Positions 1-8,442 of a DNA stretch of 64,000 nucleotides are shown here, piece by piece. The notes beneath the pieces were generated by a model that was not told where the DNA came from, ran no database searches, and saw only the letters and a list, made by a program, of their open reading frames with translations. Position numbers and translations under genes: made by a program. Every line of letters starts with the position of its first letter. Position 1 is the stretch's first letter. Source of the stretch: Ruegeria intermedia (GTDB lineage Bacteria > Pseudomonadota > Alphaproteobacteria > Rhodobacterales > Rhodobacteraceae); contig NZ_FQVK01000001.1 in assembly GCF_900129345.1 (NCBI RefSeq), positions 1 through 64,000 on the forward strand, in the 5' to 3' direction.

Positions 1-1
1 A

Positions 2-289
2 GGTCTAACCGAGGAAGAGATCGCCTTCTACGACGCTCTCGCCACCAATGAGAGCGCGATCGAGGTCCTCGGGAACGACTCTCTGAAGCTGATTGCGCAC
101 GAGCTTCTTGAGAGCCTCAAGTCAAACGTGACGGTGGACTGGTCCCATCGCGAGTCTGCGCGGGCGCGCATGCGGGTTCTGGTGAAACGCATCTTGCGTA
201 AGTACGGGTATCCTCCAGACCTGCAGGACGCTGCGATCAGGACCGTTCTGCAACAGGCGGAAGCGCTGTCTTCGCAATGGGCCAATTGA
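2..289 (+). CDS. hsdR: Type I restriction enzyme R subunit, C-terminal fragment (gene enters from the left)
   Basis: The reading frame is open from base 2 to a TGA at 287-289 and gives 95 residues of a C-terminus. The pattern [11 protein letters not shown], then [14 protein letters not shown] and LRKYGYPPD matches my knowledge of the C-terminal region (DUF3387) of HsdR subunits. HsdR is the ATP-dependent translocase/nuclease of type I restriction systems and works with HsdM and HsdS. Only the end of the gene is in view, so intactness cannot be judged. It lies just inside the older Tn7-like element, left of that element's targeting genes, so it is probably defence cargo of that element (inference). 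Confidence 0.8.
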   Translation, partial: GLTEEEIAFYDALATNESAIEVLGNDSLKLIAHELLESLKSNVTVDWSHRESARARMRVLVKRILRKYGYPPDLQDAAIRTVLQQAEALSSQWAN

Positions 290-482
290 GTGCCGTTGGT
301 TCGAGAAAACAATGTTGATTTGAACCCACCGCGAGGCGCGGCACACCTGGCAGCGCGCTCTACACCTGTCGGGACGCTGGCGAACGTCCGATCTCGGTCG
401 GTTCTCGCCGGTTGCCACCCGCAGCGAAGTGTTCAGGTTGCATTACATATTTTTCGAGTTAAATCAGTAGCTTACGGAAAAT
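290..482. other. Intergenic stretch after hsdR
   Basis: This stretch lies between the hsdR stop and the end of the 94-residue minus-strand ORF. I see no convincing gene, terminator hairpin or repeat. The small ORFs crossing it have no recognisable similarity. Confidence 0.4.
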
Positions 483-767
483 TCACCAAATCCGCGCAGT
501 CATCAGGTTCAGAGAATATCGGCCCGGAGAGACCAATTCTGGCCATCTCGCGCCGGGGCCGGTTAACAGCCCCACTCGCATAACCCTTGAAAACAACGGA
601 AAATTTCGGGCGCGGCCGGATCGAGAGAACGCTTTCCCAAGGGCAAGTGGCGGAGCGAGATGGATTCGAAACGTTGGGAAAAAGGAGGTGTCTCGCGGCC
701 GAACGAGCAACCTCTTTCGCCCGAAGAAGGCTTCCAACGACAGGACACAGCCAACGCTAATCCACAT
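483..767 (-). CDS. Hypothetical 94-residue protein, divergent from tniQ (copy A)
   Basis: I do not recognise this protein. It begins MWISVG, has a mildly hydrophobic N-terminus and is rich in Arg. The case for it being real is comparative. The same position upstream of the second tniQ (15755-16039) has an ORF of exactly the same length, aligned without gaps, with about 41 of 94 residues identical by hand count. Several differences are synonymous in this frame, such as CGA/AGA at Arg25 and Arg49 and TTG/CTG at Leu11. In both copies the start lies 77 bp from the divergent tniQ start. A structured or regulatory DNA element without a protein remains possible. Confidence 0.4.
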   Translation of the reverse strand: MWISVGCVLSLEAFFGRKRLLVRPRDTSFFPTFRIHLAPPLALGKAFSRSGRARNFPLFSRVMRVGLLTGPGARWPELVSPGRYSLNLMTARIW

Positions 768-844
768 CTTTAGATGCCAAACGGTGCAGTTCTTGGATCC
801 GCTTATCTATGATCCGCAGAACAAGCAACTAAATTGCGCGGGCA

Positions 845-2692
845 ATGACCATGCACCTGCCTACCATAGCTGTTCGCCCGACGCCTCGGGATCGCGAGAC
901 GCTTCTGTCGTACCTGTCGCGTGCGGCGGTGATGCGGGAGTTGGGGTTGTGGGAGTTCACCTCGGAACTCGGGCTATCGCAGAAGGCCTTGATCGCGTTG
1001 GATCCGGATGCGGTGACCGAGGTTGGTGCTTTGTTCGAACTGTCACCTGACGAGATCGCGGAGCTTGTTTCCTGGTCACCCCGGTCGGTTGCCGGGGTGC
1101 GCATGCATTTCCGGAACGAACAGGTCGTCTCGCGCGCGGTCGTGAACCCGACGATACGCGGCTGCCCAAAATGCATGCGCGAAGACGCCGACCTGTCGGA
1201 CCATGCACCGGCGGACGGGATGGTCATGCGCGGAGACTGGCAGTTCCGGCATGTGGCGGTCTGTGTTCGGCACCGGATGGCGCTTGCGCCACTTTGGACG
1301 GAGACACGACAAGCCAGCCGATTTGACTTCTCCACCTGGTTGCGGCGGCTTCTGCCCAACCTGATGGACGGGCGCGTGGATGCGGAAACAACAGAGATCA
1401 CGGCATATGACCACTGGCTCGACACGCGCCTGTCCTCGGCCACGGACCCAACGTGGCTGGCGCAGTTCCCGATCGACGTCGCGGCACAGATCTGCCAGCT
1501 GCTGGGGGGAGAGCTCATACGCCGCCGGATCGTGCCGGCTGGGTTTCCCGCGGACAGCCCTGCGCGCGCATTGGGGTTCGAGGTGGCGCGGCAGGGACCG
1601 GAGGCCATCCGGGATGCCTTCCGCCAGCTGGCGGACCGCGCCTCGGGGCCGAACGACGAATCCCGCAAGGCCTTTGGGCGCCTGCATGACTGGCTCTCCA
1701 ACAGCGCGCTGGAAGATCCCAGATACGACCCGTTTCGTGACATGCTGCGCGAGGTGGTGCTGGATGTCTGGCCGGTGGCCGCCGGAACGAAGGTTCTGGG
1801 CGTGTCCCTGAACAAGCGCCTGCGCCATTCCGTCGTGACTGCGGCCGAGGACGCCCGGGTCTCGCCCGCCCTGATGCGGCGGCTTCTGGTCGCCGAAGGC
1901 GTGGTGCAGGAGGACGACCCGCGCCCCGACGCGCGCCTGACCTTTCCGGTAGATGCGCTGGAACCGCTTCTTGCCGCGATCAGGCGGCTCGTCGGGCCCA
2001 AGGAACTGGCGCGACACCTTGGCTGTGGAGAACAGCAGCTGGAGGCATTGACCCTGGCGGGCGTCGTGACCCCGCGCTTTCCGCCGGAGGCGACGCGGCG
2101 CGCTTGGGATCCGGCGGATGCAGAGCGGCTGCTTGCCGATCTGTCGCACGGGGCCGATCCAATAACTTCAGTGAACACCGATTGGGAGCATGTCCACCGG
2201 GCCGCGCTGCGCGCCCGGGTGGGGATCGATGTGGTCATCGCGGCGATCCGCGCAGGCCAGATTGCAACAGGCCGACGCTCAGATCTCAAAGGCTATGCCG
2301 CCATCTTCGTGCGCAAGGAGGAGGTGGACGCGGTCATTCGGCCCCCAAAGCCCGCGCATCAGACCATGTCGGACTTTGCCAGAGAGGTTGGGCTGGCCAA
2401 GAATGGCGCGTTCCGTCGCCTTGTCGAACACGGTTACGCCAGCGTGACGGTCCTCTACAACCCGCAGACTCGCCGGCACGACCGCTACGTCACCCCGGAA
2501 GACGCGACGGTGTTCCACGCGCGGTTCACGACGCACAAGCTGCTGTCCACCACGCTGGGCGAAAGCAGCCGCGAGGTGGCGCTGCGCCTGCGCAAGGCCG
2601 GCATCCCGCGGTTTCGACCCGGCGGAGAGTATCTCGGCCCGATCTACCGTCTGGAAGATGTCGCGCCGGCAATGCGGAACTTGAGCGCCTGA
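845..2692 (+). CDS. tniQ: TniQ/TnsD-family target-selection protein (copy A, older element)
   Basis: This 615-residue protein should choose the insertion site for a Tn7-like transposon by binding target DNA and recruiting the TnsC-type ATPase. The N-terminal TniQ domain has a zinc-finger pattern, CPKC at 107-110 followed by C140 and H143 in an RHVAVCVRH context, typical of TniQ proteins. The long C-terminal part, about 300-615, probably reads DNA. ATG at 845 is preferred because the second copy starts at the equivalent place. It is about 90 percent identical to the copy at 16117-17964 by hand count. It converges on the AAA+ gene with 19 bp between stop codons. Since both copies sit at the end that abuts the same tRNA site, I infer it targets tRNA-Arg. 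Confidence 0.88.
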   Translation: MTMHLPTIAVRPTPRDRETLLSYLSRAAVMRELGLWEFTSELGLSQKALIALDPDAVTEVGALFELSPDEIAELVSWSPRSVAGVRMHFRNEQVVSRAVVNPTIRGCPKCMREDADLSDHAPADGMVMRGDWQFRHVAVCVRHRMALAPLWTETRQASRFDFSTWLRRLLPNLMDGRVDAETTEITAYDHWLDTRLSSATDPTWLAQFPIDVAAQICQLLGGELIRRRIVPAGFPADSPARALGFEVARQGPEAIRDAFRQLADRASGPNDESRKAFGRLHDWLSNSALEDPRYDPFRDMLREVVLDVWPVAAGTKVLGVSLNKRLRHSVVTAAEDARVSPALMRRLLVAEGVVQEDDPRPDARLTFPVDALEPLLAAIRRLVGPKELARHLGCGEQQLEALTLAGVVTPRFPPEATRRAWDPADAERLLADLSHGADPITSVNTDWEHVHRAALRARVGIDVVIAAIRAGQIATGRRSDLKGYAAIFVRKEEVDAVIRPPKPAHQTMSDFAREVGLAKNGAFRRLVEHGYASVTVLYNPQTRRHDRYVTPEDATVFHARFTTHKLLSTTLGESSREVALRLRKAGIPRFRPGGEYLGPIYRLEDVAPAMRNLSA

Positions 2693-2711
2693 CAGCCTAT
2701 CCCACGCATCC

Positions 2712-3812
2712 TCAATGTAACATCGGACGATTGGAGAGCATCTCGGCACGATCGAGCATCCGAGCGACCGTGCGCAGATTCAGGCGGCGGTGGGACAATG
2801 CGCCGGTCTCGAAAAGTACGGCGAGTGCCTCGACAGCGGGTGCGGGTAGTCCACGACGCGCGGCTTCATTCATGGCGAAGTCCCTTAACTGCCCCGTGGT
2901 CAGATCCGGCAGATCCAGCACCACGCAGCGGCTCTGGAATGGCTCCGGCAAGCCCTGCCTGCTATTCGCTGTCATCACCCAGTTGACCCAGGACATGTCC
3001 ATCTTGACCTGAAAGAACGGGCATTCCCAGGTCGCTGCCGTCATCCGCTCCAGCAGCGGCAGCAGGGCGTCGGTCAGCGTGTGGCGCGTGCCTTTGTTGG
3101 AGTGGACCTCGTCGGCCTTTTCGATCTCGTCGATGATCACCAGCGGTCCGGCATGCCGGCTGTTCAGGACCGTGTTGACCAGCTTGCCCGCATGGGCGCT
3201 GCCCCAGCCGCGTTGGGATCCGGTGAGCGCGAAGGACGCTGGCTCGCCCGTTGCGTCAATCTTGGTCGCGGGCACCTCCAGATGATGGGCCAGTCGCCGG
3301 GCCCAGAAGCTCTTGCCGATGCCCGGCGGGCCGATCAGGACGAGCGGCGTGAACCGGACACCGGGCTGGCCCTCGCGCGCCGAGGCCCGCAGCCCGTGCC
3401 AGACGGCTTCGGTGGCGGGCGCCATCCAGGGCATCTCGGCGTGCAGCGCAGCCGCGATCTCGTCCGCCTCGTGTTCGGAGCTGACGCGGGTGACCGGAAG
3501 CCCACCACGCAAGGGTGTCAGCTTCGCGCGGTTCTCCTCGCTCAGATGAGACAGGCCGGACAGGGCGTCGAGCCGTTGCACGTACCGGTGTGCGCGGCGC
3601 CTGATCTTCCGCCGCTCGGCCTCATTCAGATAGTCGAAGAACTGATCCATCTTGTCACGGCCGTCTTCATCGTCACCGGTCTGCGCCGCCTGGCGTTGCC
3701 TGCGGAGGCCGCGCAGGAATGTCTTCAGGCGCCGCTCGACCTCGTGCAGCGTCGGCAGGTCGTCTTCGAACCGCAGCGCATGAAATGGAATCGAGGTGGT
3801 GGCACGGGGCAT
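2712..3812 (-). CDS. Lon-like AAA+ ATPase paired with TniQ (copy A)
   Basis: This is a 366-residue AAA+ protein. Visible motifs are Walker A GPPGIGKS (161-168), Walker B LVIIDE (224-229), a sensor-1 type TANS (281-284), PFQSR (291-295) as a possible arginine-finger region, and a C-terminal RRLNLRTVARMLDRA helix resembling sensor 2. The order resembles the ATPase module of Lon, but no protease domain is present. The N-terminal 130 residues are charged and partly helical. The start follows an AAGGATT ribosome-binding site on the minus strand. It is convergent with tniQ and duplicated together with it (about 94 percent identical). Its role is unknown; a target-selection or remodelling partner of TniQ is my inference. 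It is distinct from the TnsC gene at 4362-5327. Confidence 0.8.
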   Translation of the reverse strand: MPRATTSIPFHALRFEDDLPTLHEVERRLKTFLRGLRRQRQAAQTGDDEDGRDKMDQFFDYLNEAERRKIRRRAHRYVQRLDALSGLSHLSEENRAKLTPLRGGLPVTRVSSEHEADEIAAALHAEMPWMAPATEAVWHGLRASAREGQPGVRFTPLVLIGPPGIGKSFWARRLAHHLEVPATKIDATGEPASFALTGSQRGWGSAHAGKLVNTVLNSRHAGPLVIIDEIEKADEVHSNKGTRHTLTDALLPLLERMTAATWECPFFQVKMDMSWVNWVMTANSRQGLPEPFQSRCVVLDLPDLTTGQLRDFAMNEAARRGLPAPAVEALAVLFETGALSHRRLNLRTVARMLDRAEMLSNRPMLH

Positions 3813-3989
3813 CGCAGAATCCTTTCGAGGCGCGACAGGGCTTGCCGCGCTGGTGTCGACACCGCCGGGGCGGGCGGGGGATGGGTGTGAAGGGTTCCGG
3901 AACCTGATTGCCTCCAGTGACGCGATCCGGGGCGATGTGTCAAATCAGTGGGCTAGCGTGCGCGGGTTGCGAGCAGCTCGGGCGCAGGG

Positions 3990-4114
3990 TGACGCCTCAC
4001 AAGCCTTTGCTTTTAAGCCATATTCTTCGTCGAAAGCCGGTTATCGCATCACCCGGTCAACCACCTTGCGCGCACTATTTCATTCTTTTGCGCATAATTC
4101 TGGTTGCTTTGGCA
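3990..4114. promoter_or_regulatory. Right end of the older element with TnsB-site-like repeats
   Basis: This segment contains imperfect repeats around a TTTTGCGC-N-TAATTC core, for example ACCTTGCGCGCACTATTTC and CTTTTGCGCATAATTCTGG, and ends in GGTTGCTTTGGCA. The same repeats occur in the same order at 19278-19384. They are most simply read as transposase binding sites at a Tn7-like right end. Site boundaries are estimated by eye. Confidence 0.6.
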
Positions 4115-4116
4115 AC
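4112..4116. repeat. Target-site duplication GCAAC, left copy
   Basis: GCAAC immediately precedes the TGCCAAAG tip of the younger element and recurs immediately after its right tip at 19385-19389. Five base pairs is the duplication length known for Tn7-type transposition. The first three bases are also the last three of the older element. Confidence 0.8.
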
Positions 4117-4260
4117 TGCCAAAGCAACCAGAAGTGCGCGCAAAAAGAACAAAGGGTGATTCGGAGACCTCGAAAAACCACGTTTTTTCAATGTGTTACT
4201 CAACCAGAAATTTGCTCGAAAACAATAAATTCGCGCAGGCAACAATAAGCCCGCGCAAAC
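4117..4260. promoter_or_regulatory. Left end of the younger element with about four transposase-site-like repeats
   Basis: Read on the minus strand, imperfect 20-bp repeats share a TTGCGCG-N-(A)TT core. One is at the tip (4117-4150). Three are packed head to tail at about 4199-4219, 4219-4239 and 4240-4260. The gap between the tip site and the cluster is a known asymmetry of Tn7 left ends. No gene fits here. Confidence 0.6.
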
Positions 4261-4306
4261 TTTTTTCGAAGTTTTTTTGCATGCCGCCGGCCTCACTGCC
4301 AGCATG

Positions 4307-4335
4307 AAAAAAGCCCGTGTCTGGGACACGGGCTT
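4307..4335 (-). terminator. Rho-independent terminator after tnsABC
   Basis: An 11-bp stem (4311-4321 with 4325-4335, arms AAGCCCGTGTC and its complement) with a 3-base loop is followed on the minus strand by six T residues. It lies 26 bp beyond the tnsC stop and would end the tnsA-tnsB-tnsC transcript before it reaches the transposon tip. Confidence 0.85.
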
Positions 4336-4361
4336 GCATGAAGGTCGGATTGTGGGTGGCG

Positions 4362-5327
4362 CTACTGCCGCAGCGCTTCAAGGAAGGGATGATCCTTGCG
4401 GTACATCGTCTCGTACGCTCTGTGGGTGAAGGGGGTCGCCGCGCGGTTGGCCTGCGTTTTCGAGACCCAGGCGTCGATGAAATGCCCCACTTGCAATTCA
4501 ACTGCCCTGGCAACGCGCGCAACTCCGACGGCGCCGATGGTCAGCTTGATGATCAGGCCCCAACGAAAAGCGCCGGCCGTTGCAAGGCGGTGGTAGAAGT
4601 CTTCGGTGAGGATGGCCTCATCCACCTCGAGACCGGCCTGCAGGGCATAACTGCCGACGATCTCATGGACCGTGTCATAGTCTTCTGGCAGTGAAACATC
4701 TTCAAACTCGATGCGATTGACCAACCGGTGGAGTTGGGGCTCCAGAAGCAGGTAGTCTTCCAGTTCCGGTACCCCCGAAAAGATCAGGATGAGGGGCCAG
4801 TCATGGGACTTCATGAGCGTCTTGAACGAGTCGAGAATTGCGAACAGTTCCAGCTCGCTCTTCTTGCGGAAGATGTGCTGTGCCTCATCATAGTGGATCC
4901 CCACGACCCCGGCGAGCCTGGCCTCGGTCACGATGCGCTCCCAGATCTCGTTCCGGGTCAATCGCGACTTGTCGTGGAGCGGGTAACCCAAGGCCCGGAT
5001 TGTGTTGCGCCCCAGATCCTTCCAGCTCTGCGTTCCACTCAGAATGCATTCGGCAAACCGGGCCGGGCGGCCGCCCGGCAACGGAATGCCGCTTGCGTTG
5101 AACCGCTTGAGAAGTTCGGCAATCTCTCTGGTCTTCCCGCTTCCGGATTTCCCAGTCACAAGGATACATTCGGTCTCGAACCGCGCTCCGCTCTCCAGGC
5201 TGCCGAGGTGCTGACTGAACACCCGGGCGAACTCGGTCTTGAGCCGCGTGGCCCGTTCAAGGGGAAAAACCCGATCGGCGGTGCTTGCCGCCGTGCTGCG
5301 GATACCGGGCACGATGAATTCACTCAC
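4362..5327 (-). CDS. tnsC: TnsC/TniB-family transposition regulator ATPase
   Basis: This 321-residue AAA+ ATPase should form the ATP-dependent platform on target DNA that links the TniQ protein to the transposase. Walker A is GKSGSGKT (59-66) and Walker B ends in DE at 147-148 within [11 protein letters not shown], as in the TniB/TnsC family. [12 protein letters not shown] resembles the sensor region of that family. Its ATG overlaps the tnsB stop by 4 bp, so the two are translationally coupled. It is the last gene of the tnsA-tnsB-tnsC operon and is followed by a terminator. Confidence 0.9.
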   Translation of the reverse strand: MSEFIVPGIRSTAASTADRVFPLERATRLKTEFARVFSQHLGSLESGARFETECILVTGKSGSGKTREIAELLKRFNASGIPLPGGRPARFAECILSGTQSWKDLGRNTIRALGYPLHDKSRLTRNEIWERIVTEARLAGVVGIHYDEAQHIFRKKSELELFAILDSFKTLMKSHDWPLILIFSGVPELEDYLLLEPQLHRLVNRIEFEDVSLPEDYDTVHEIVGSYALQAGLEVDEAILTEDFYHRLATAGAFRWGLIIKLTIGAVGVARVARAVELQVGHFIDAWVSKTQANRAATPFTHRAYETMYRKDHPFLEALRQ

Positions 5328-7549
5328 AGTTTGCTCTCCTTTATGGGTTTGAAGGTCCGGCCTGACTTGGAGACGGTGTCCGGGGTTTCGGGCGGACCTT
5401 TCTGATCGTGGCCATGGTCCTTCCGAGATTCAGGCATCGCGTCTTCACGCATACTTGCCGGCGGGCTTTCGATTTCTGAAGCAGGCAAGGCTGCGGGAGG
5501 GGTACTCTCGTCGCGCTTCATGACCTGGCCGGGAAGTGTCGTGGGTGCGGAACGTGGCAGCGGAACCAATTCCACATGCGCCATCTCTTCCGCCAGCCGT
5601 CGGTATTTTTCCATCCGCTCATAGGATGAAGGCAGGTTGGAATCCGGAAAGTAACCGGACTCCCTGACGCGACGGGCGCGGGCCTTTTTTAGATGCTCTT
5701 CGTGCAACGCGCGTTTTTCCGGGTTGTCTTCAACCGCCGCCCGCATGACAGCAATGGCCTCTTCCAGGGTCAGGTCGGCAAAGGTGGTCATCCGCAAATC
5801 TGCGGTCATCACGTCTTTGGTCTCATCGCTGATCACCGTGACGTGTCGCAGATCGTCCGGGTTCAGGAAGACCGTCACGCGTTTCCGCTTGCCGCCTGCG
5901 AATTTCTGCAGCTCACCCGAGTTGTACGGGATCCCAAAGATCTTGACCCCTTCGGACGAGGTTGTTGCCGTGGCTTTTTCCCCCAGGTGGATGCGCAGCA
6001 TCTCGGCATCCGGCGCGTCGATTTCGCCAAAGTATTTGGTGACTTCGTCGAACTTCTGCATCGGTGTCGCGCCGAACATGCCGGTGCCGTTGTGACGATC
6101 ATGCGGGTATTCATCGACGAAGAAGCGCGAAACATACCCCATCAGTTTCTCCGGAGTGAGTTCCGCATTCTTCTTGCCGTCATATCCATTCAATTCCCCG
6201 GGGCCACTTCCAACATAACCGGGCAGGAAGTTGAGAAGCCTCCACTGGAGGGTGCCGAACGGTCGTTCCCCGAAGGAATTGTCGACCGAGTTGTATGCAC
6301 GGCCGGTCACGATGGTCGTGCCCATGCCAAGCAGGCTGGCATAGATGTCCTCGTTCCTGGTCGCCGTACCGTTGTCCGACTTCACAAGCTTCGGACGGAC
6401 TGGTGGGGCCGGATCGTGCGTGCAGCCATAGCGGATCTTCTCTCGCGTCTTGTCGCGCATCGCCATCCGCAGAAGTTTCTTCTGGTGATCGCCATCGGCG
6501 GTTTCGGAAAGCAACCAGGCCAGAGGCAGGCGCGTTGCCAGATCCATCATGTAGAACAGCCACAGGCGCCGGACCTCGCCCTCCTCCAACGGCGTACCTT
6601 CTTTTTTCCGGTCGATCTCCCTGATCTTTTCTTCGCCCGATGAGTCCGTGAAGATCGACAAATAGACCTGATCTGTCACGCAGGTCTCTCCGAAGTTCAG
6701 GGCCCGAATGTCGGTGGAACCGGCGCCGAACTTGTTTTGGGCGTATCGCCCGCCATTGCGGCCAATCTCCTTGACGAGCGGGCTCTCCGCCTTTGCCCGT
6801 TTCCGGACAGTAGTGATCGACGGAAACTCAAACCCCTGCAGAACCGCCTCCTCAGGAACGTCGAATACCTCCTTGGCGTCCGTGTAGAGCGTGCCAAGCT
6901 TGGGTTGCCTGAGGTCGAGGTAACTATTGAGGACGAAATCGATGAACCGCTCCTGAATCTTGCAGAGGCGGCTCCTCCCTTTCTGCCAACCCTTCATGTG
7001 ATGCCGACGCATGAGGACCACGGGGTTGCGATCGAACTTCAGGAAAACTTGGCGCATCTCCTGGAGTTTCCGCCCTTTCGGGAGCGCGTGTGGGTTGGAC
7101 GCACTCCCGATATTCGCGCAGCGGAACAGCTTCGTGTCTCCCGACAGTTTGACGGCCATCTTGCGCAGACGCTTCCTGACATCCCTGCGATCGAGATAGC
7201 GTTGCGTGAGCTTCGCTCCACTGGCCTCGAGCTTTTCCATGGCATGCACGAGGCCCAATCGGACCCGCACATCCCGGCGCTCCTGTTCCGGAAGCTGCTC
7301 AACGCGCTCATAGCCGCCCGTATACTCCAGCAGCTTCCTTTTGCTCTCGGCCTCTTTCGGGGTGATGAGCTGGGCATCGCCACACTTCAGGGCCTCGTCC
7401 ACCCGATCGAAGGACAGCGTGATGCACTCGCCATCCTCGAGGCTTTCCACGGCATACCCGTCCGGATCCTTCCCGACGACATGCCACCGCCGCCGGTCTA
7501 GGATCAGTTCGGACCCCTGCGGAACCTTGTAACGGGTACGCGGCGCCAT
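5324..7549 (-). CDS. tnsB: TnsB/TniA-family DDE transposase
   Basis: This 741-residue integrase-fold (rve) transposase should bind the end repeats and join 3' ends to the target. The catalytic triad is visible as D293 (TCVTDQVYL), D392 (LVKSDNGTA) and E428 (NSFGERPFG), with 35 residues between the second Asp and the Glu, as in the D,D-35-E family. The N-terminal 280 residues would hold the DNA-binding domains. The C-terminal 150 residues are charged and Pro-rich, as expected for the tail that contacts TnsC. The start overlaps the tnsA stop by one base (TGATG). Confidence 0.92.
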   Translation of the reverse strand: MAPRTRYKVPQGSELILDRRRWHVVGKDPDGYAVESLEDGECITLSFDRVDEALKCGDAQLITPKEAESKRKLLEYTGGYERVEQLPEQERRDVRVRLGLVHAMEKLEASGAKLTQRYLDRRDVRKRLRKMAVKLSGDTKLFRCANIGSASNPHALPKGRKLQEMRQVFLKFDRNPVVLMRRHHMKGWQKGRSRLCKIQERFIDFVLNSYLDLRQPKLGTLYTDAKEVFDVPEEAVLQGFEFPSITTVRKRAKAESPLVKEIGRNGGRYAQNKFGAGSTDIRALNFGETCVTDQVYLSIFTDSSGEEKIREIDRKKEGTPLEEGEVRRLWLFYMMDLATRLPLAWLLSETADGDHQKKLLRMAMRDKTREKIRYGCTHDPAPPVRPKLVKSDNGTATRNEDIYASLLGMGTTIVTGRAYNSVDNSFGERPFGTLQWRLLNFLPGYVGSGPGELNGYDGKKNAELTPEKLMGYVSRFFVDEYPHDRHNGTGMFGATPMQKFDEVTKYFGEIDAPDAEMLRIHLGEKATATTSSEGVKIFGIPYNSGELQKFAGGKRKRVTVFLNPDDLRHVTVISDETKDVMTADLRMTTFADLTLEEAIAVMRAAVEDNPEKRALHEEHLKKARARRVRESGYFPDSNLPSSYERMEKYRRLAEEMAHVELVPLPRSAPTTLPGQVMKRDESTPPAALPASEIESPPASMREDAMPESRKDHGHDQKGPPETPDTVSKSGRTFKPIKESKL

Positions 7550-8280
7550 CAGGCCAGCCAGATGCGGGAATGCGGCCAGATGACCGCGTGCCAGTTCGCG
7601 CCCAGGAGCCCTTGGCCAATCAGCCGCAGGATGGCGTCAAAGGTCTTGCCCGAAGGCAGATCGCAGCGCGCGATCAGGTCTTTCATGAGCCAGAACGTGG
7701 TGCTGCGGGCGCGATCCAGAACATACGCGTCAACGTCCGGGTCCGCGGCTTTCGAGGCTTCCCAGACCCGAAGCAGGTTGTCCCGGTATCCTCGCGTGTA
7801 TTGATCCCCGTTCACGACGACCTTGTCATCGGCGAAAGATTTTGGTGTCGCCTCGAAGATCGCTTCGATCTCGGCCTGGGTTTCCGGGCGCGCGAGGCTC
7901 CGGCCGTTGCGTACGAACACCGCCCGCCGAAACCCGTCGCGAAAGGTAATCCGCAGATCGAAACTGTGGGACCGCAGCTTTCCGTTGCGGCCACGATACG
8001 AGATGGGCGGAAGCTGAACCTCCAGCTTATACAGTTCAGGGCTCAACACCGCTTCCAGTGCAACCGCCATCTCGCGCTGCCCATCGAAGTGATAGACCTT
8101 GCGCTGACCGCCGGTCGCAGGCGTTGCGATTGCCATTGATACCCGAGAGGTCGTCGAACTGCGGGTCAGCGGATTACGATAGCCATCATAAGGCAGGACG
8201 CCGAAGATCGGCCCCACCCGCAGGGCAGGCTGCTTCTTTTGTTCGCCGAGTGAAGTATCCCAGTCCTGTTGATTTGCCAT
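7549..8280 (-). CDS. tnsA: TnsA-like endonuclease
   Basis: This 243-residue protein is first in the operon. In Tn7, TnsA cuts the 5' ends so that the element leaves by cut-and-paste. The central region has Glu70 in [11 protein letters not shown], then Asp108 in HSFDLRITF and a strand [11 protein letters not shown], in the order of the TnsA restriction-like fold. The position where TnsA has a catalytic Lys appears to be Arg124. An upstream ATG in the same frame is possible, but MANQQDW has a good ribosome-binding site (GGAGAAG) and the longer N-terminus looks non-coding. The call rests on operon position and motif order. Confidence 0.78.
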   Translation of the reverse strand: MANQQDWDTSLGEQKKQPALRVGPIFGVLPYDGYRNPLTRSSTTSRVSMAIATPATGGQRKVYHFDGQREMAVALEAVLSPELYKLEVQLPPISYRGRNGKLRSHSFDLRITFRDGFRRAVFVRNGRSLARPETQAEIEAIFEATPKSFADDKVVVNGDQYTRGYRDNLLRVWEASKAADPDVDAYVLDRARSTTFWLMKDLIARCDLPSGKTFDAILRLIGQGLLGANWHAVIWPHSRIWLA

Positions 8281-8413
8281 GACTTCTCCGTTCCCGAACG
8301 CCGGTGCGATCGAGTTCATGCATTTCCATCGTCGGGACAGGGATCGCGCTTGCCTGGACCGTTTTCGGCCTCTAGTCTGGCAAGAGTTGACGGGCGATCT
8401 GCCCCACCTTGAT

Positions 8414-8442
8414 GGCACGCTTTCGGGCGTGCCTTTTTCTTT
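8414..8442 (+). terminator. Plus-strand hairpin with T-run upstream of tnsA
   Basis: The 7-bp stem GGCACGC (8414-8420) and GCGTGCC (8427-8433) with a TTTCGG loop is followed by TTTTTCTTT on the plus strand. It has the form of a rho-independent terminator but no recognisable plus-strand gene ends just before it. It lies 134 bp upstream of the tnsA start on the opposite strand and could end a short transcript. Confidence 0.55.

Larger units (their letters stand above)
1..4114. mobile_element. Older Tn7-like transposon, right-hand part only
   Basis: The right boundary is at 4114, where the sequence TTCTGGTTGCTTTGGCA (4098-4114) is identical to the right tip of the younger element at 19368-19384. 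The visible part holds the hsdR 3' end, a 94-residue ORF, tniQ and a convergent AAA+ ATPase. The left end and any tnsABC of its own are outside the window. Before the younger element landed, this tip would have lain 20 bp from the tRNA-Arg gene. It may still move if the left end is intact, but that cannot be seen. Confidence 0.7.
871..4114 (+). repeat. Long direct repeat, copy A (tniQ + AAA + right end)
   Basis: This segment is repeated in the same orientation at 16143-19384, an offset of about 15,272 bp. It covers all but about nine codons of tniQ, the AAA+ gene and the transposon right end. Similarity is high through both genes and lower in the last 200 bp. It begins abruptly at the TGTTCGCCCGACGCC boundary, left of which the sequences are only distantly alike. 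Recombination between the copies would delete the 15-kb younger element. Confidence 0.85.

Noticed and set aside
957..2289. Long minus-strand ORFs antisense to both tniQ copies
   Set aside because: They are Arg/Ser-rich shadows typical of GC-rich coding DNA, and tniQ has the zinc-finger motif and conserved start.
4100..4131. Candidate rho-independent terminator
   Set aside because: The inverted repeat has no T-run on either strand and is fully explained as two abutting transposon tips with a 5-bp duplication.
4317..4694. Plus-strand ORF of 125 codons beneath tnsC
   Set aside because: It is antisense to tnsC, which has clear motifs, and has no recognisable sequence or start context.
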